A stretch of 55,121 nucleotides of DNA from Bacteroidota bacterium (GTDB lineage: Bacteria > Bacteroidota > Ignavibacteria > Ignavibacteriales > Ignavibacteriaceae). Positions 41,672 to 49,455 of the stretch are shown here, one piece after another. Under the pieces are notes generated by a model that worked only from the letters and a program-made list of their open reading frames with translations, was not told the origin of the DNA and made no database searches. Within the stretch, counting starts at the first letter, position 1. Each line of letters starts with the position of its first letter. The position numbers were made by a program, and so were the translations under genes. Where the stretch lies: the NCBI GenBank assembly GCA_021813585.1, contig JAKAJV010000071.1, positions 1 through 55,121 of the forward strand, read 5' to 3'.

Positions 41672-43279
41672 CTACCCCTTTTTAAACTCACTAATTACTT
41701 TTTTTATTTCTTCCTCCGAAATACCGCTTCCGTATTTTTTTGATTTATTAACAATAGACGTTTCACCCGCAGAAACGTTTGGCTTGTGTGATTTGTAAGA
41801 ATCCTTTATAGGCATATTGCCAGCCCTGGCTTTTAAGCGTTCTTCTATCTCGTGCATAAAATTCCCTTCGGCAAGGTGAGTCTCGGCAGGCAGCGCATGC
41901 TTAAAAGACGAAAGCGCCTGGCCATTATTTACCGGGCTGGTCTCGAATGCCAGGCTTTTAATATTCATTAAATGCTTCGCGGTAACATTCTCGGATATTA
42001 TTGATCCGCCCATTGTACCGGGGCCTAGAGTCATGGATGGCGCAAGCGCAGTAGTATACCCGACGGCGCCTACGGATGCGACCGTGTTTACTAAAATTCT
42101 GAATGCAGGCTTTTCAATTGCAAATTTCATTATAACATCCTGGTCGTTGGAATGTATTACCATCGTGTGTCCTATTCCGCCGAAGCTTAAAAGATCGATG
42201 CATTTATGGCAGCCGTCCAGCCAGCCGTCAACGGTATAAAACGCAAGCACGGGCGAGAGCTTCTCCATAGATAGAGGCTCGCTCTTGCCGACTTCCCTGC
42301 ATTCCGCAACAAGCACCTGAGTATTATCCGGTACGGTAAAGCCCGCATACTCGGCAATAAACTTTGCCGACTGACCGACGATCTCCGGGTTTATCCTAAA
42401 ATCTTTTTGAATTGTCCGGGCAAGCTTTCTCTTTTCATCTTCGTTAACAAAATAGCAGCCGCGGTACTTAGCTTCTTCAATTACTTTTTCTCTCAGAGGT
42501 CTGTCAACAACCATCGCCTGTTCGGAAGAGCATAGAGTTCCGTTATCGAAAGTGGTCCCGTAAATAATATCTGCAACTGCTTTTTTGTAGTCTGCGGTCT
42601 TTTCAATAAATGCAGGCACATTGCCTGGGCCTACGCCGTAAGCAGGCTTGCCCGAGCTGTATGCAGCCTTAACCATCGGGGTGCTGCCGGTGGCTAAGAT
42701 TACCGCAACGTTTTTATCGTGCATCAATGCTTCGGTTCCTTCAATAGTTGAAGAGCTCATGCATTGAATTAATCCTTTGGGTGCGCCGGCTCTTACGGCG
42801 GCATCGGATAAAATTTTTAATGCTTCCATCGTGCATTTTATCGTCTTAGGATGCGGGCTTGCAACAATTCCGTTCCTGCACTTCAAAGAAATTATTGCTT
42901 TGAACATTGCAGTTGAAGTGGGATTTGTTGAAGGTATTAATGCGCCGACAACCCCCATGGGAACCGCTATCTTTAAAAGCTTACCGTTGGCTCCGGTTGC
43001 AATTACTCCAACGGTTTTAAGATCTTTTATCGATTCATAAACATTCTTTGTTGCGAACCGGTTTTTGATTACTTTGTCCTGCCATTTTCCAAAGCCGCTT
43101 TCTTCGCTGGCCATTTTTGCCAGCCGTTCGGATTCCGCAAACCCCGCTTCGGCCATTGCCTTTATAACTTTGTCAACCTGTTCCTGGTTAAAATGCTGGA
43201 ACTCGAGCTGCGCTTCCTTTGCTGCACGCGCCAAATCCCTGGCTTCCTGAATCGACTGAAGATCGTTGTCTAAGTTCAT
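41672..43279 (-). CDS. CoA-acylating aldehyde dehydrogenase with C-terminal extension
   Basis: A 535-aa enzyme converting an aldehyde, CoA and NAD+ to acyl-CoA, of the EutE/PduP/AdhE N-terminal class. It shows VPMGVVGALIPSTNP, the cofactor region VILATGSTPMVKAAYSSGKP, GVGPGNVPAFIE and the catalytic Cys250 (NGTLCSSEQ). At 535 aa it exceeds the usual 460-490 aa. The excess is a tail with a flexible linker (NVSAGETSIVNKSKKYGSG) and a short amphipathic helix (ISEEEIKKVISEFKKG) resembling microcompartment encapsulation peptides; no shell gene is in the window. A Bacteroidota-type promoter lies at 43308-43338. Followed by a sigma-54 regulator. The natural aldehyde is unknown. Confidence 0.88.
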   Translation of the reverse strand: MNLDNDLQSIQEARDLARAAKEAQLEFQHFNQEQVDKVIKAMAEAGFAESERLAKMASEESGFGKWQDKVIKNRFATKNVYESIKDLKTVGVIATGANGKLLKIAVPMGVVGALIPSTNPTSTAMFKAIISLKCRNGIVASPHPKTIKCTMEALKILSDAAVRAGAPKGLIQCMSSSTIEGTEALMHDKNVAVILATGSTPMVKAAYSSGKPAYGVGPGNVPAFIEKTADYKKAVADIIYGTTFDNGTLCSSEQAMVVDRPLREKVIEEAKYRGCYFVNEDEKRKLARTIQKDFRINPEIVGQSAKFIAEYAGFTVPDNTQVLVAECREVGKSEPLSMEKLSPVLAFYTVDGWLDGCHKCIDLLSFGGIGHTMVIHSNDQDVIMKFAIEKPAFRILVNTVASVGAVGYTTALAPSMTLGPGTMGGSIISENVTAKHLMNIKSLAFETSPVNNGQALSSFKHALPAETHLAEGNFMHEIEERLKARAGNMPIKDSYKSHKPNVSAGETSIVNKSKKYGSGISEEEIKKVISEFKKG

Positions 43280-43307
43280 ACCATTGCCTTTGTACAGAAT
43301 TATTGGA

Positions 43308-43338
43308 CAAATATATCCTAAGATGCGTTAAGTTTCAA
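43308..43338 (-). promoter_or_regulatory. Bacteroidota-type promoter of the aldehyde dehydrogenase operon
   Basis: Read on the minus strand: TTG (43338-43336), a 20-base spacer, TATATTTG (43315-43308). The start codon is 29 bases beyond the -7 element. Third clear example of this consensus in the window. Confidence 0.55.
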
Positions 43339-43466
43339 TTAAAAGATTCTAATAATCTTTAATTGTTTTGAATAGAATTTTAATTTTGATCGCGATAAAG
43401 TTTTCTATATACAGTGTGCATTAAGAATAATATTTATAGGTAGATATTACAAACTGAGAAGGGCAA

Positions 43467-43661
43467 TTATTTGGCATTATCCCATTCTTCTTTTGTAATC
43501 TCCGCTTGCCTTAAAATTTCTTTTGATTTATGCGGATTCGGAATTCGAATTTTAAGTTCACCTTTTTTCATAAAGCGGTGGCTGCCTCCTGAGAATGGTC
43601 CTTCGAAACCAATAGCGCGGAATTTTTGAATAAGCTTTTTCCGTGAAATAGTATTTTCCAA
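43467..43661 (-). CDS. hicA: HicA-like toxin (mRNA interferase)
   Basis: A 64-aa protein of the HicA double-stranded-RNA-binding-like fold. The catalytic His28 lies in GGSHRFM, the usual G-S-H context, preceded by KKLIQKFRAIGFE and followed by LKIRIPNPHKSKEI. HicA proteins cleave mRNA when not held by HicB. The gene starts five bases after the hicB stop, so here the antitoxin is encoded first, the reverse of the classical E. coli order. Length and motifs look intact. Confidence 0.85.
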   Translation of the reverse strand: MENTISRKKLIQKFRAIGFEGPFSGGSHRFMKKGELKIRIPNPHKSKEILRQAEITKEEWDNAK

Positions 43662-43666
43662 TTTTT

Positions 43667-43912
43667 TCAGCCGGCTAATTTTCGAAACGAGATGTTCACT
43701 CCGGCAATACGTGGGATTGGATCATTATCTTTAATTTTAAGCAGAAGCCACTCTTCCAAAACATCAAGAAGCTCACTCCGGCATTCTTCCACAGAATCAC
43801 CATTTGCCCAAACTCCTTTTAGCAAGGGAATTTCTCCGAACCAAGTACCGTCTTCCAATTTTTTGTATTCGGCCTTTTTAATTGCGGTATCTATATAACT
43901 TTTGATAATCAT
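43667..43912 (-). CDS. hicB: HicB-like antitoxin (short form)
   Basis: An 81-aa protein with the partial RNase H fold of HicB: YKKLEDGTWFGEIPLLKGVW, then DSVEECRSELLDVLEEWLLL. It stops after this domain, with no C-terminal helix-turn-helix or ribbon-helix-helix, so it probably neutralises HicA but may not repress its own promoter directly. It is upstream of hicA on the minus strand. The ribosome-binding site is weak. No promoter was identified in the preceding 90 bases. Confidence 0.82.
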   Translation of the reverse strand: MIIKSYIDTAIKKAEYKKLEDGTWFGEIPLLKGVWANGDSVEECRSELLDVLEEWLLLKIKDNDPIPRIAGVNISFRKLAG

Positions 43913-44001
43913 AATTTTGTTAAATCGAAATTATTTCAACTAAAGATAATGATTACTTTTAAGATGTTCAATTCATAACATCTACTAAGTATCCAATAAT
44001 A

Positions 44002-44751
44002 CTACTTCAACATTTCCTTCAGCTTATCATACCCGCTTTTGCTTACAGGCAGTGCAGTCTTGTCTTCCAGCAAAACCCTGTAGGATTCCTTTTCAAGCAG
44101 TTCGATTTTTTTAATTCTGTTTACGGCAGCAATGTAAGAGCGGTGTATCCGGACGAAATCTTTTGGATTAAGGTGCAGCTCAAAATACTTCATTGTTTTT
44201 TGCTTTAAGAACTTCCCTTCGTCGGAATAAATCATCACATAGTCGTCCTGTGCCTCAAAGTATTTTATATTTTCCGCCGGTACTATCGATATTTTTGTCC
44301 CGTCCTTAATTATCACTCTTTCGATGAATTCGGTCTTTTCTTCATTCTGCTTAATTAAGTTTTTGATAACCGTCCTTTGATGCGACTTATCGCGCAGATA
44401 CGCAAATGCTTTTTCCAGCGCCTCGTCAAATCTATCTTTGGAGTAAGGCTTAAGCAGGTAGTCTGCCGCATTAACCTCGAATGCCTTGAGCGCGTACTGA
44501 TCGAATGCGGTAGTAAAAATAATAACCGGCGGCTCATCAATTAATTCAAGCATCTCAAAGCCGTTAATCCTCGGCATTTGAATGTCTAGGAAAATCAAAT
44601 CCGGTTTTTCTTCATTTATTTTCTTTATTCCTTCAAAGCCGTTCGAGCATTCGGCGGCAATAATTATTTCCTCCCGGTCGGCAAGGTACCTTTTAATAAT
44701 TTCCCGCGCCAGGCTTTCGTCGTCTATTATTATGGTTTTAATTGGTTCCAT
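44002..44751 (-). CDS. LytTR-family response regulator
   Basis: A 249-aa regulator. The receiver domain has phospho-acceptor Asp56 (LIFLDIQMPRING) and Lys in YLLKPYSKD; the LytTR DNA-binding domain (about 145-249) reads IKYFEAQDDYVMIYSDEGKF and FVRIHRSYIAAVNRI. The internal ATG at 44751 is chosen because the receiver starts there (MEPIKTIIIDD); the extension to 44799 adds 16 unlikely residues. It is last in an operon with a LytS-type kinase (82-base gap) and a LiaF-like protein, and by analogy responds to cell-envelope stress. Confidence 0.92.
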   Translation of the reverse strand: MEPIKTIIIDDESLAREIIKRYLADREEIIIAAECSNGFEGIKKINEEKPDLIFLDIQMPRINGFEMLELIDEPPVIIFTTAFDQYALKAFEVNAADYLLKPYSKDRFDEALEKAFAYLRDKSHQRTVIKNLIKQNEEKTEFIERVIIKDGTKISIVPAENIKYFEAQDDYVMIYSDEGKFLKQKTMKYFELHLNPKDFVRIHRSYIAAVNRIKKIELLEKESYRVLLEDKTALPVSKSGYDKLKEMLK

Positions 44752-44833
44752 TTTATTTTGTCTGCTAAAAGAAAAAGATTGCTTGAGAATTAGCGGCAAA
44801 GAAAGAATTCTGTACTGCTAATATAAAAATTAT

Positions 44834-45883
44834 TTATACGGGGATATACAGCAGAACCGTAAAAAGATTTTTTTCTTTCTTAATTTGTAAGAGGTCCGGC
44901 TGATTGTAAATAAGCTCTAACCGGTTTTTAATATTCCGGATTCCGATTCCTGCCCCTTTTTTAGCAAAGGTAATTTCATCATCATAATTATTCTGAAGCA
45001 TAATCTTAAAGTAATTTTCTTCTTTATTGCACGTCAGCTTCAAAGTTACTTTTTCCAGCGCTTCATACACGGCATGCTTAATCGCATTTTCGAACAGCGG
45101 CTGTAAAATCATATTCGGAATAAGAACACTAAGGCAGCAGTCTTCTACTTCCTCAACATAATCAAACTTATCTTCGAACCTGATTTTTTCTATATCTAAA
45201 TACAGCTTTATATTCTTTAGCTCTTCACCCAGGGAATTTTTCTGTATATCGTTGTTCGCAAGAGTAAAGCGCAGAAAGTCTGCCAGCTTTAGAATCATCT
45301 CTCTAGCCTTTGAGGGATTTATGGAAGTAAGAGCGCTCATGGAATTTAAACTGTTGAAAATAAAATGAGGATTTATCTGGAATTTTAGAGTCTTTAGCTC
45401 GGCTTCCGTTATCAGGTTCTTTAACTCGGACTCCTGGATTATTTTCTGCTGGAAATTTGTGTAATAAATAAATAAATAATAGAACGCCGTTATTGAATAG
45501 TAGAAGAGCGCTCCTATTGCAAACCGCCAGATAATTGTAGCCTCAAAATATTCTTTAAACCCGGCAGCAAAATTCATCAGTCCGGTAATTATTAAATACC
45601 CCAGCGCCAGCCAGAGTACGGAAGAAATAATGCCGCCCAAAATATGGCTGATGATGAAAGTTGTTTTATTGTTTTCAAGGGAAATAAACCTTGCCGGGAA
45701 CCAGTAGCTAATTCCGAACCCGGCAAGTATTAAATCGAAAACCAGGCTGTCTGCCAGCGCAGTCTCGGTTATCAGACCGGCTCCAAAGTGGAGAAGACAA
45801 AAGTCAACTGCCGCAAGAACGAGCCAGCCTGTCAAATAAAAAATTAGGTTTCTTGTTTTTTCGAGTATCGGGTTGCTAAACAT
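44834..45883 (-). CDS. LytS-type sensor histidine kinase
   Basis: A 349-aa membrane kinase with four predicted N-terminal transmembrane helices (about 12-150), a short coiled coil, then the His_kinase domain with phospho-acceptor His173 in FQINPHFIFNSLNS and a HATPase domain (ILQPLFENAIKHAV; GAGIGIRNIKNRLE). It lacks a large periplasmic sensor, so the signal is probably within the membrane or passed on by the LiaF-like protein encoded 12 bases upstream. It should phosphorylate the LytTR regulator downstream. Confidence 0.92.
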   Translation of the reverse strand: MFSNPILEKTRNLIFYLTGWLVLAAVDFCLLHFGAGLITETALADSLVFDLILAGFGISYWFPARFISLENNKTTFIISHILGGIISSVLWLALGYLIITGLMNFAAGFKEYFEATIIWRFAIGALFYYSITAFYYLFIYYTNFQQKIIQESELKNLITEAELKTLKFQINPHFIFNSLNSMSALTSINPSKAREMILKLADFLRFTLANNDIQKNSLGEELKNIKLYLDIEKIRFEDKFDYVEEVEDCCLSVLIPNMILQPLFENAIKHAVYEALEKVTLKLTCNKEENYFKIMLQNNYDDEITFAKKGAGIGIRNIKNRLELIYNQPDLLQIKKEKNLFTVLLYIPV

Positions 45884-45895
45884 TTTATTTTTCTG

Positions 45896-46615
45896 TTATA
45901 CGTAAACAGGTTTAATCTCGCCGCCGCCGAATATCGTTACTCCTTTTATAATTAATGTCCGGGAAGTATCGACAGCAGTGCCGGGCTCCCGCCTAACCTT
46001 ATTTGAAAATCCTCCGAATATCGGCGCAACGCTTACACGTATGTCCCAGTCCCTTGGTACTAGAAACGTAACGCCGCCGAATAAGAAGAAGACATCGATA
46101 ATATTATCTCCGGGCGCAAGCCTGCTGTGGGACAGGTCTATTTCGAAGCCGCCGAAAATTGCAGTTAGGTTTCCGCCTTTAAAGTTTTCAGATACAATTG
46201 CTTTATGGCCGCCGCCAAAGATTGTTATTTCGTCAAGAGTATCGCGTGTGGCATTCCGTTTAAGCTTATCCTTATAAAATGCCCAGTTCAAAGGGCGCTT
46301 AAGCAGGATGTATACGCCGAAGGTAATGATTAAAACCGGGAACAAAATATCGCTGCTGTAGTGAACTGCCGGAAAAATCCTGGGCACAAGAAACAATCCT
46401 CCAAGGAATACCAGCAGAAGACCGAGTGTTTTGTTGGTTGAATGCATCAGAACTATTAAACCCACAATAAAAACAAAAAAGGGGAGTGAGAAAATAATGT
46501 CTGATATGTCAACGTTTATAATTGTTAACGTATTTAATAAATAAAGGCCGCCCACAAGAATTAAAAGCAGTCCTATAAATATTCTCGAGTTAAATTTATT
46601 TCTTTCGCTTTCCAT
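45896..46615 (-). CDS. LiaF-like membrane protein
   Basis: A 239-aa protein: an N-terminal membrane part of four helices in pairs (IFIGLLLILVGGLYLLNTL, LPFFVFIVGLIVLM, TLGLLLVFLGGLFLV, ILFPVLIITFGVYILL) and a C-terminal beta-helix-like domain (about 130-239) with repeating IFGG motifs (TIFGGGHKAI, AIFGGFEIDLS, FLFGGVTFLV, PIFGGFSNKV, TIFGGGEIKPV). In Bacillus LiaF inhibits the LiaRS system. Here it is the first gene of a LytS/LytTR operon, which suggests a similar restraining role on a different class of kinase. AGG precedes the ATG. Confidence 0.87.
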   Translation of the reverse strand: MESERNKFNSRIFIGLLLILVGGLYLLNTLTIINVDISDIIFSLPFFVFIVGLIVLMHSTNKTLGLLLVFLGGLFLVPRIFPAVHYSSDILFPVLIITFGVYILLKRPLNWAFYKDKLKRNATRDTLDEITIFGGGHKAIVSENFKGGNLTAIFGGFEIDLSHSRLAPGDNIIDVFFLFGGVTFLVPRDWDIRVSVAPIFGGFSNKVRREPGTAVDTSRTLIIKGVTIFGGGEIKPVYV

Positions 46616-46871
46616 ATTATACCTACAATAATAGTATTACTGGGGCAAACATAAATAATTAATTATATCTGCGGGAACGGATAATCGGCGAAATCAGGAT
46701 AATTACCGGTAAAGAAATGAAAGGATTGTGTACCGCGATGAAACTAAGAACTAAACTTTTACTAAAATGATACGATAATGAATTGTGCAGATTATTATTC
46801 TTTGTATAAAGAATTAAATCCCTCAAAAAAATAATTCGGCACTTTATTTGACATAGATATATTTAAGCTTA

Positions 46872-46962
46872 GGGCTGTTGTTTGATTGTTTACCTGCAGC
46901 CTCTTTAATGAGGAAGAAATTTTTGAATTTCCGGTAAAGAAACTGAATGCAAACAACAGCCC
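46872..46962. other. 91-base nested inverted repeat between divergent genes
   Basis: GGGCTGTTGTTTG (46872-46884) pairs perfectly with CAAACAACAGCCC (46950-46962). Nested inside are TTTACC/GGTAAA and CCTC/GAGG. GATTTTTTAAAG follows on the plus strand. The element lies in a 566-base gap between the divergent LiaF-like and metG genes, so it does not end either transcript. A small RNA with its own terminator or a transposon remnant are possible; no flanking duplication is visible. Confidence 0.45.
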
Positions 46963-47181
46963 ATCGATTTTTTAAAGCCCCCCACAGTCAGAAATTCCAT
47001 ATATTTCCTTAAGCGCTTGCTCAACCAGACTGTAGAGCCGCTGTTTTAAATGAGTTGATTTTAACGCCGTACCGTGTTGTTAAAGATCGCCTGCCGGCAC
47101 TTCGGATAAAATATAATTTTTAATTCCTTGCTAAAAAATCCTTATATTTAAACTCATTTTTCATAAAAGTTCGGGTTTACT

Positions 47182-49221
47182 TTGTCGGAAGAAAAAATAT
47201 TAGTTACTGCTGCGCTTCCCTATGCCAACGGCCCAATACATCTAGGCCATTTAAGCGGTGCCTATCTGCCCGCCGATATTTATGTCCGGTACAAAAGACT
47301 AAAGGGAAGCGATATTGTTTTTATATGCGGCTCTGATGAACACGGTGTACCGATAACTATTAGTGCGGATAAAGAAGGAATAAAGCCTAAGCAGATTATA
47401 GACAGGTTCCACAAAATAAATAAGGAAGCGTTCGAAAAATTCGGAATGAGCTTCGATAATTATTCCCGGACAAGTCTTCCGATACACCACGATACCGGTA
47501 AGGAATTCTTTCTGGAATTTTACAACCGGGGAATACTTAAAGAAAAAAAGTCGCTCCAGTTCTACGATGAAAAAGCGAAGATGTTTCTGCCGGACAGGTA
47601 TGTGGAAGGCACCTGCCCCAACTGCGGGTTTGAAGAGGCGCGCAGCGACGAATGCGAAAACTGCGGCGCGCTTTACCAGCCTACTGAGCTAAAAAATCCT
47701 AAAAGCAAAATTACCGGCCAAGCTCCAGTACTAAAAGAGACCTCGCACTGGTATTTCCCGCTCGGCAGTTACCAACGCCGACTGGAAAAATATATCATCG
47801 ATATGGATGAAAAATACGGCTGGAAGGAAAACGTTCTTCAATACTGCCGCGGCTGGTTTAGAGACGGCCTGGAAGACAGGGCAGTTACAAGAGACCTCGA
47901 TTGGGGAATAAAGGTTCCTATTGATTCTGCAGAAGGCAAAGTGCTTTACGTCTGGTTCGAAGCGGTACTCGGTTATATATCTTCAACTAAGGAATGGGCC
48001 AAAGATAAAGGCGATGAGAATTTGTGGAAAAAATACTGGCAGGACGTGGAAACAAAATACGTAGCCTTTATAGGCAAGGACAATGTGGTTTTCCACTGCA
48101 TTGTTTTTCCTGCAATGCTTATGGCCTGGAACGACGGCGATAAAGACAAATACGTACTTCCGCAGAATGTTCCGGCGAATGAGTTCCTCAATTTTGAAGG
48201 GAAGAAGTTCTCTAAAAGCAGGAACTGGGGAATTGATGTGATAGATTTTTTAAAACTATTTCCCGCCGATCCTCTGAGGTACACTCTTGCCGCCAACCTG
48301 CCCGAATCCAGGGATACCGACTTTTACTGGAAGGAATTCCAATTAAGAAACAACAGCGAGCTTGCCGATATACTCGGTAACTTTATTAACCGGACATTAA
48401 CTTTCGTCCAGAAGCATTTTGACGGGAAGGTGCCCGAGAGAAAGAAGATAGAAACCATCGATAAGGAAATGCTAGATCTTATTTCAATCTATCCGGAAAA
48501 AGTTTCTAAGCTGTTTGAATCATACAAAATTAAAGACGGCGTTCTGGAAGCGATGAATCTTGCCAGGGCAGGCAATAAGTATTTTAACGATTCCGAGCCG
48601 TGGAAGACAATAAAGACCGACAAGGAAAAATGCGGCACTACGTTAGGCATATGTCTGCAGGCAATTTATACGCTTGCCGGATTGATGATGCCGGTAATTC
48701 CTTTTTCTGCGGAAAAAATATTTGCAATGCTGAATTCGGAAAAGACATCTTGGGATGAATTAGGCGGCGAAAACCTTAAGCCCGGCCATCAATTGAATAC
48801 ACCCGAAATAATCTTTCCGAAGATCGAAGATGAAATAATAGAGAAACAAATGGAAAAACTTGTGAGAAGCGACGATCTGAAAAAAGAAGAACCTGAATTA
48901 ATTTCTATTAACGATTTTTCAAGGGTGCAGCTTAGGGTAGCTGAAATAATATCTGCCGAAAGATTGGAAAAAAGCCAGAAGCTGTTAAAGCTTAAAGTTA
49001 AGCTAGAAGATGAGGAAAGGCAGGTTATAGCCGGCATTGCAAAGAGCTATAACCCGGAGAATCTTGTGAACAAGAAAGTTGTTATGGTTGCAAACCTTAA
49101 GCCTGCCAAACTGATGGGTCTGGAATCCCAGGGAATGATACTTGCTGTTGAGAATGAAAAGGGAGAACTGAACGTACTATCGGTTGACAGCTCGGTGAAA
49201 AACGGCACAAGGGTTAAATAG
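47182..49221 (+). CDS. metG: Methionyl-tRNA synthetase
   Basis: A 679-aa class I synthetase that charges tRNA-Met, cytoplasmic and essential. It shows the HIGH-type motif PIHLGH (residues 19-24), a zinc knuckle with two CXXC pairs (CPNCGFEEARSDECENCG), the KMSKS loop written KFSKS (342-346), and a C-terminal EMAP-II/Trbp111-like tRNA-binding domain (about 575-679) that dimerises the enzyme. Length and layout match the E. coli enzyme (677 aa). The start is TTG, supported by conservation of MSEEKILVTAALPYANG; the ribosome-binding site is weak. Confidence 0.96.
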   Translation: MSEEKILVTAALPYANGPIHLGHLSGAYLPADIYVRYKRLKGSDIVFICGSDEHGVPITISADKEGIKPKQIIDRFHKINKEAFEKFGMSFDNYSRTSLPIHHDTGKEFFLEFYNRGILKEKKSLQFYDEKAKMFLPDRYVEGTCPNCGFEEARSDECENCGALYQPTELKNPKSKITGQAPVLKETSHWYFPLGSYQRRLEKYIIDMDEKYGWKENVLQYCRGWFRDGLEDRAVTRDLDWGIKVPIDSAEGKVLYVWFEAVLGYISSTKEWAKDKGDENLWKKYWQDVETKYVAFIGKDNVVFHCIVFPAMLMAWNDGDKDKYVLPQNVPANEFLNFEGKKFSKSRNWGIDVIDFLKLFPADPLRYTLAANLPESRDTDFYWKEFQLRNNSELADILGNFINRTLTFVQKHFDGKVPERKKIETIDKEMLDLISIYPEKVSKLFESYKIKDGVLEAMNLARAGNKYFNDSEPWKTIKTDKEKCGTTLGICLQAIYTLAGLMMPVIPFSAEKIFAMLNSEKTSWDELGGENLKPGHQLNTPEIIFPKIEDEIIEKQMEKLVRSDDLKKEEPELISINDFSRVQLRVAEIISAERLEKSQKLLKLKVKLEDEERQVIAGIAKSYNPENLVNKKVVMVANLKPAKLMGLESQGMILAVENEKGELNVLSVDSSVKNGTRVK

Positions 49222-49455
49222 AAAGCAGGTTTTTTTGTTCGGACAATTGCTATCAATTTGGTTTGTACAGGCAAATTACACGTGTATTAAAATGAATGAA
49301 ATTTTCTTAAAGGCACTAACGCCGGCTGGTCTTAAATAGTATATACGGAATTAACATGATCGAAAATCGGCTTTCATTTACCTTGATTTTCAGAGGCTCA
49401 ATAACTAAAATAACCGGCTAAATTTATCTTAATTTATTTATAGGAGATATTCTAA

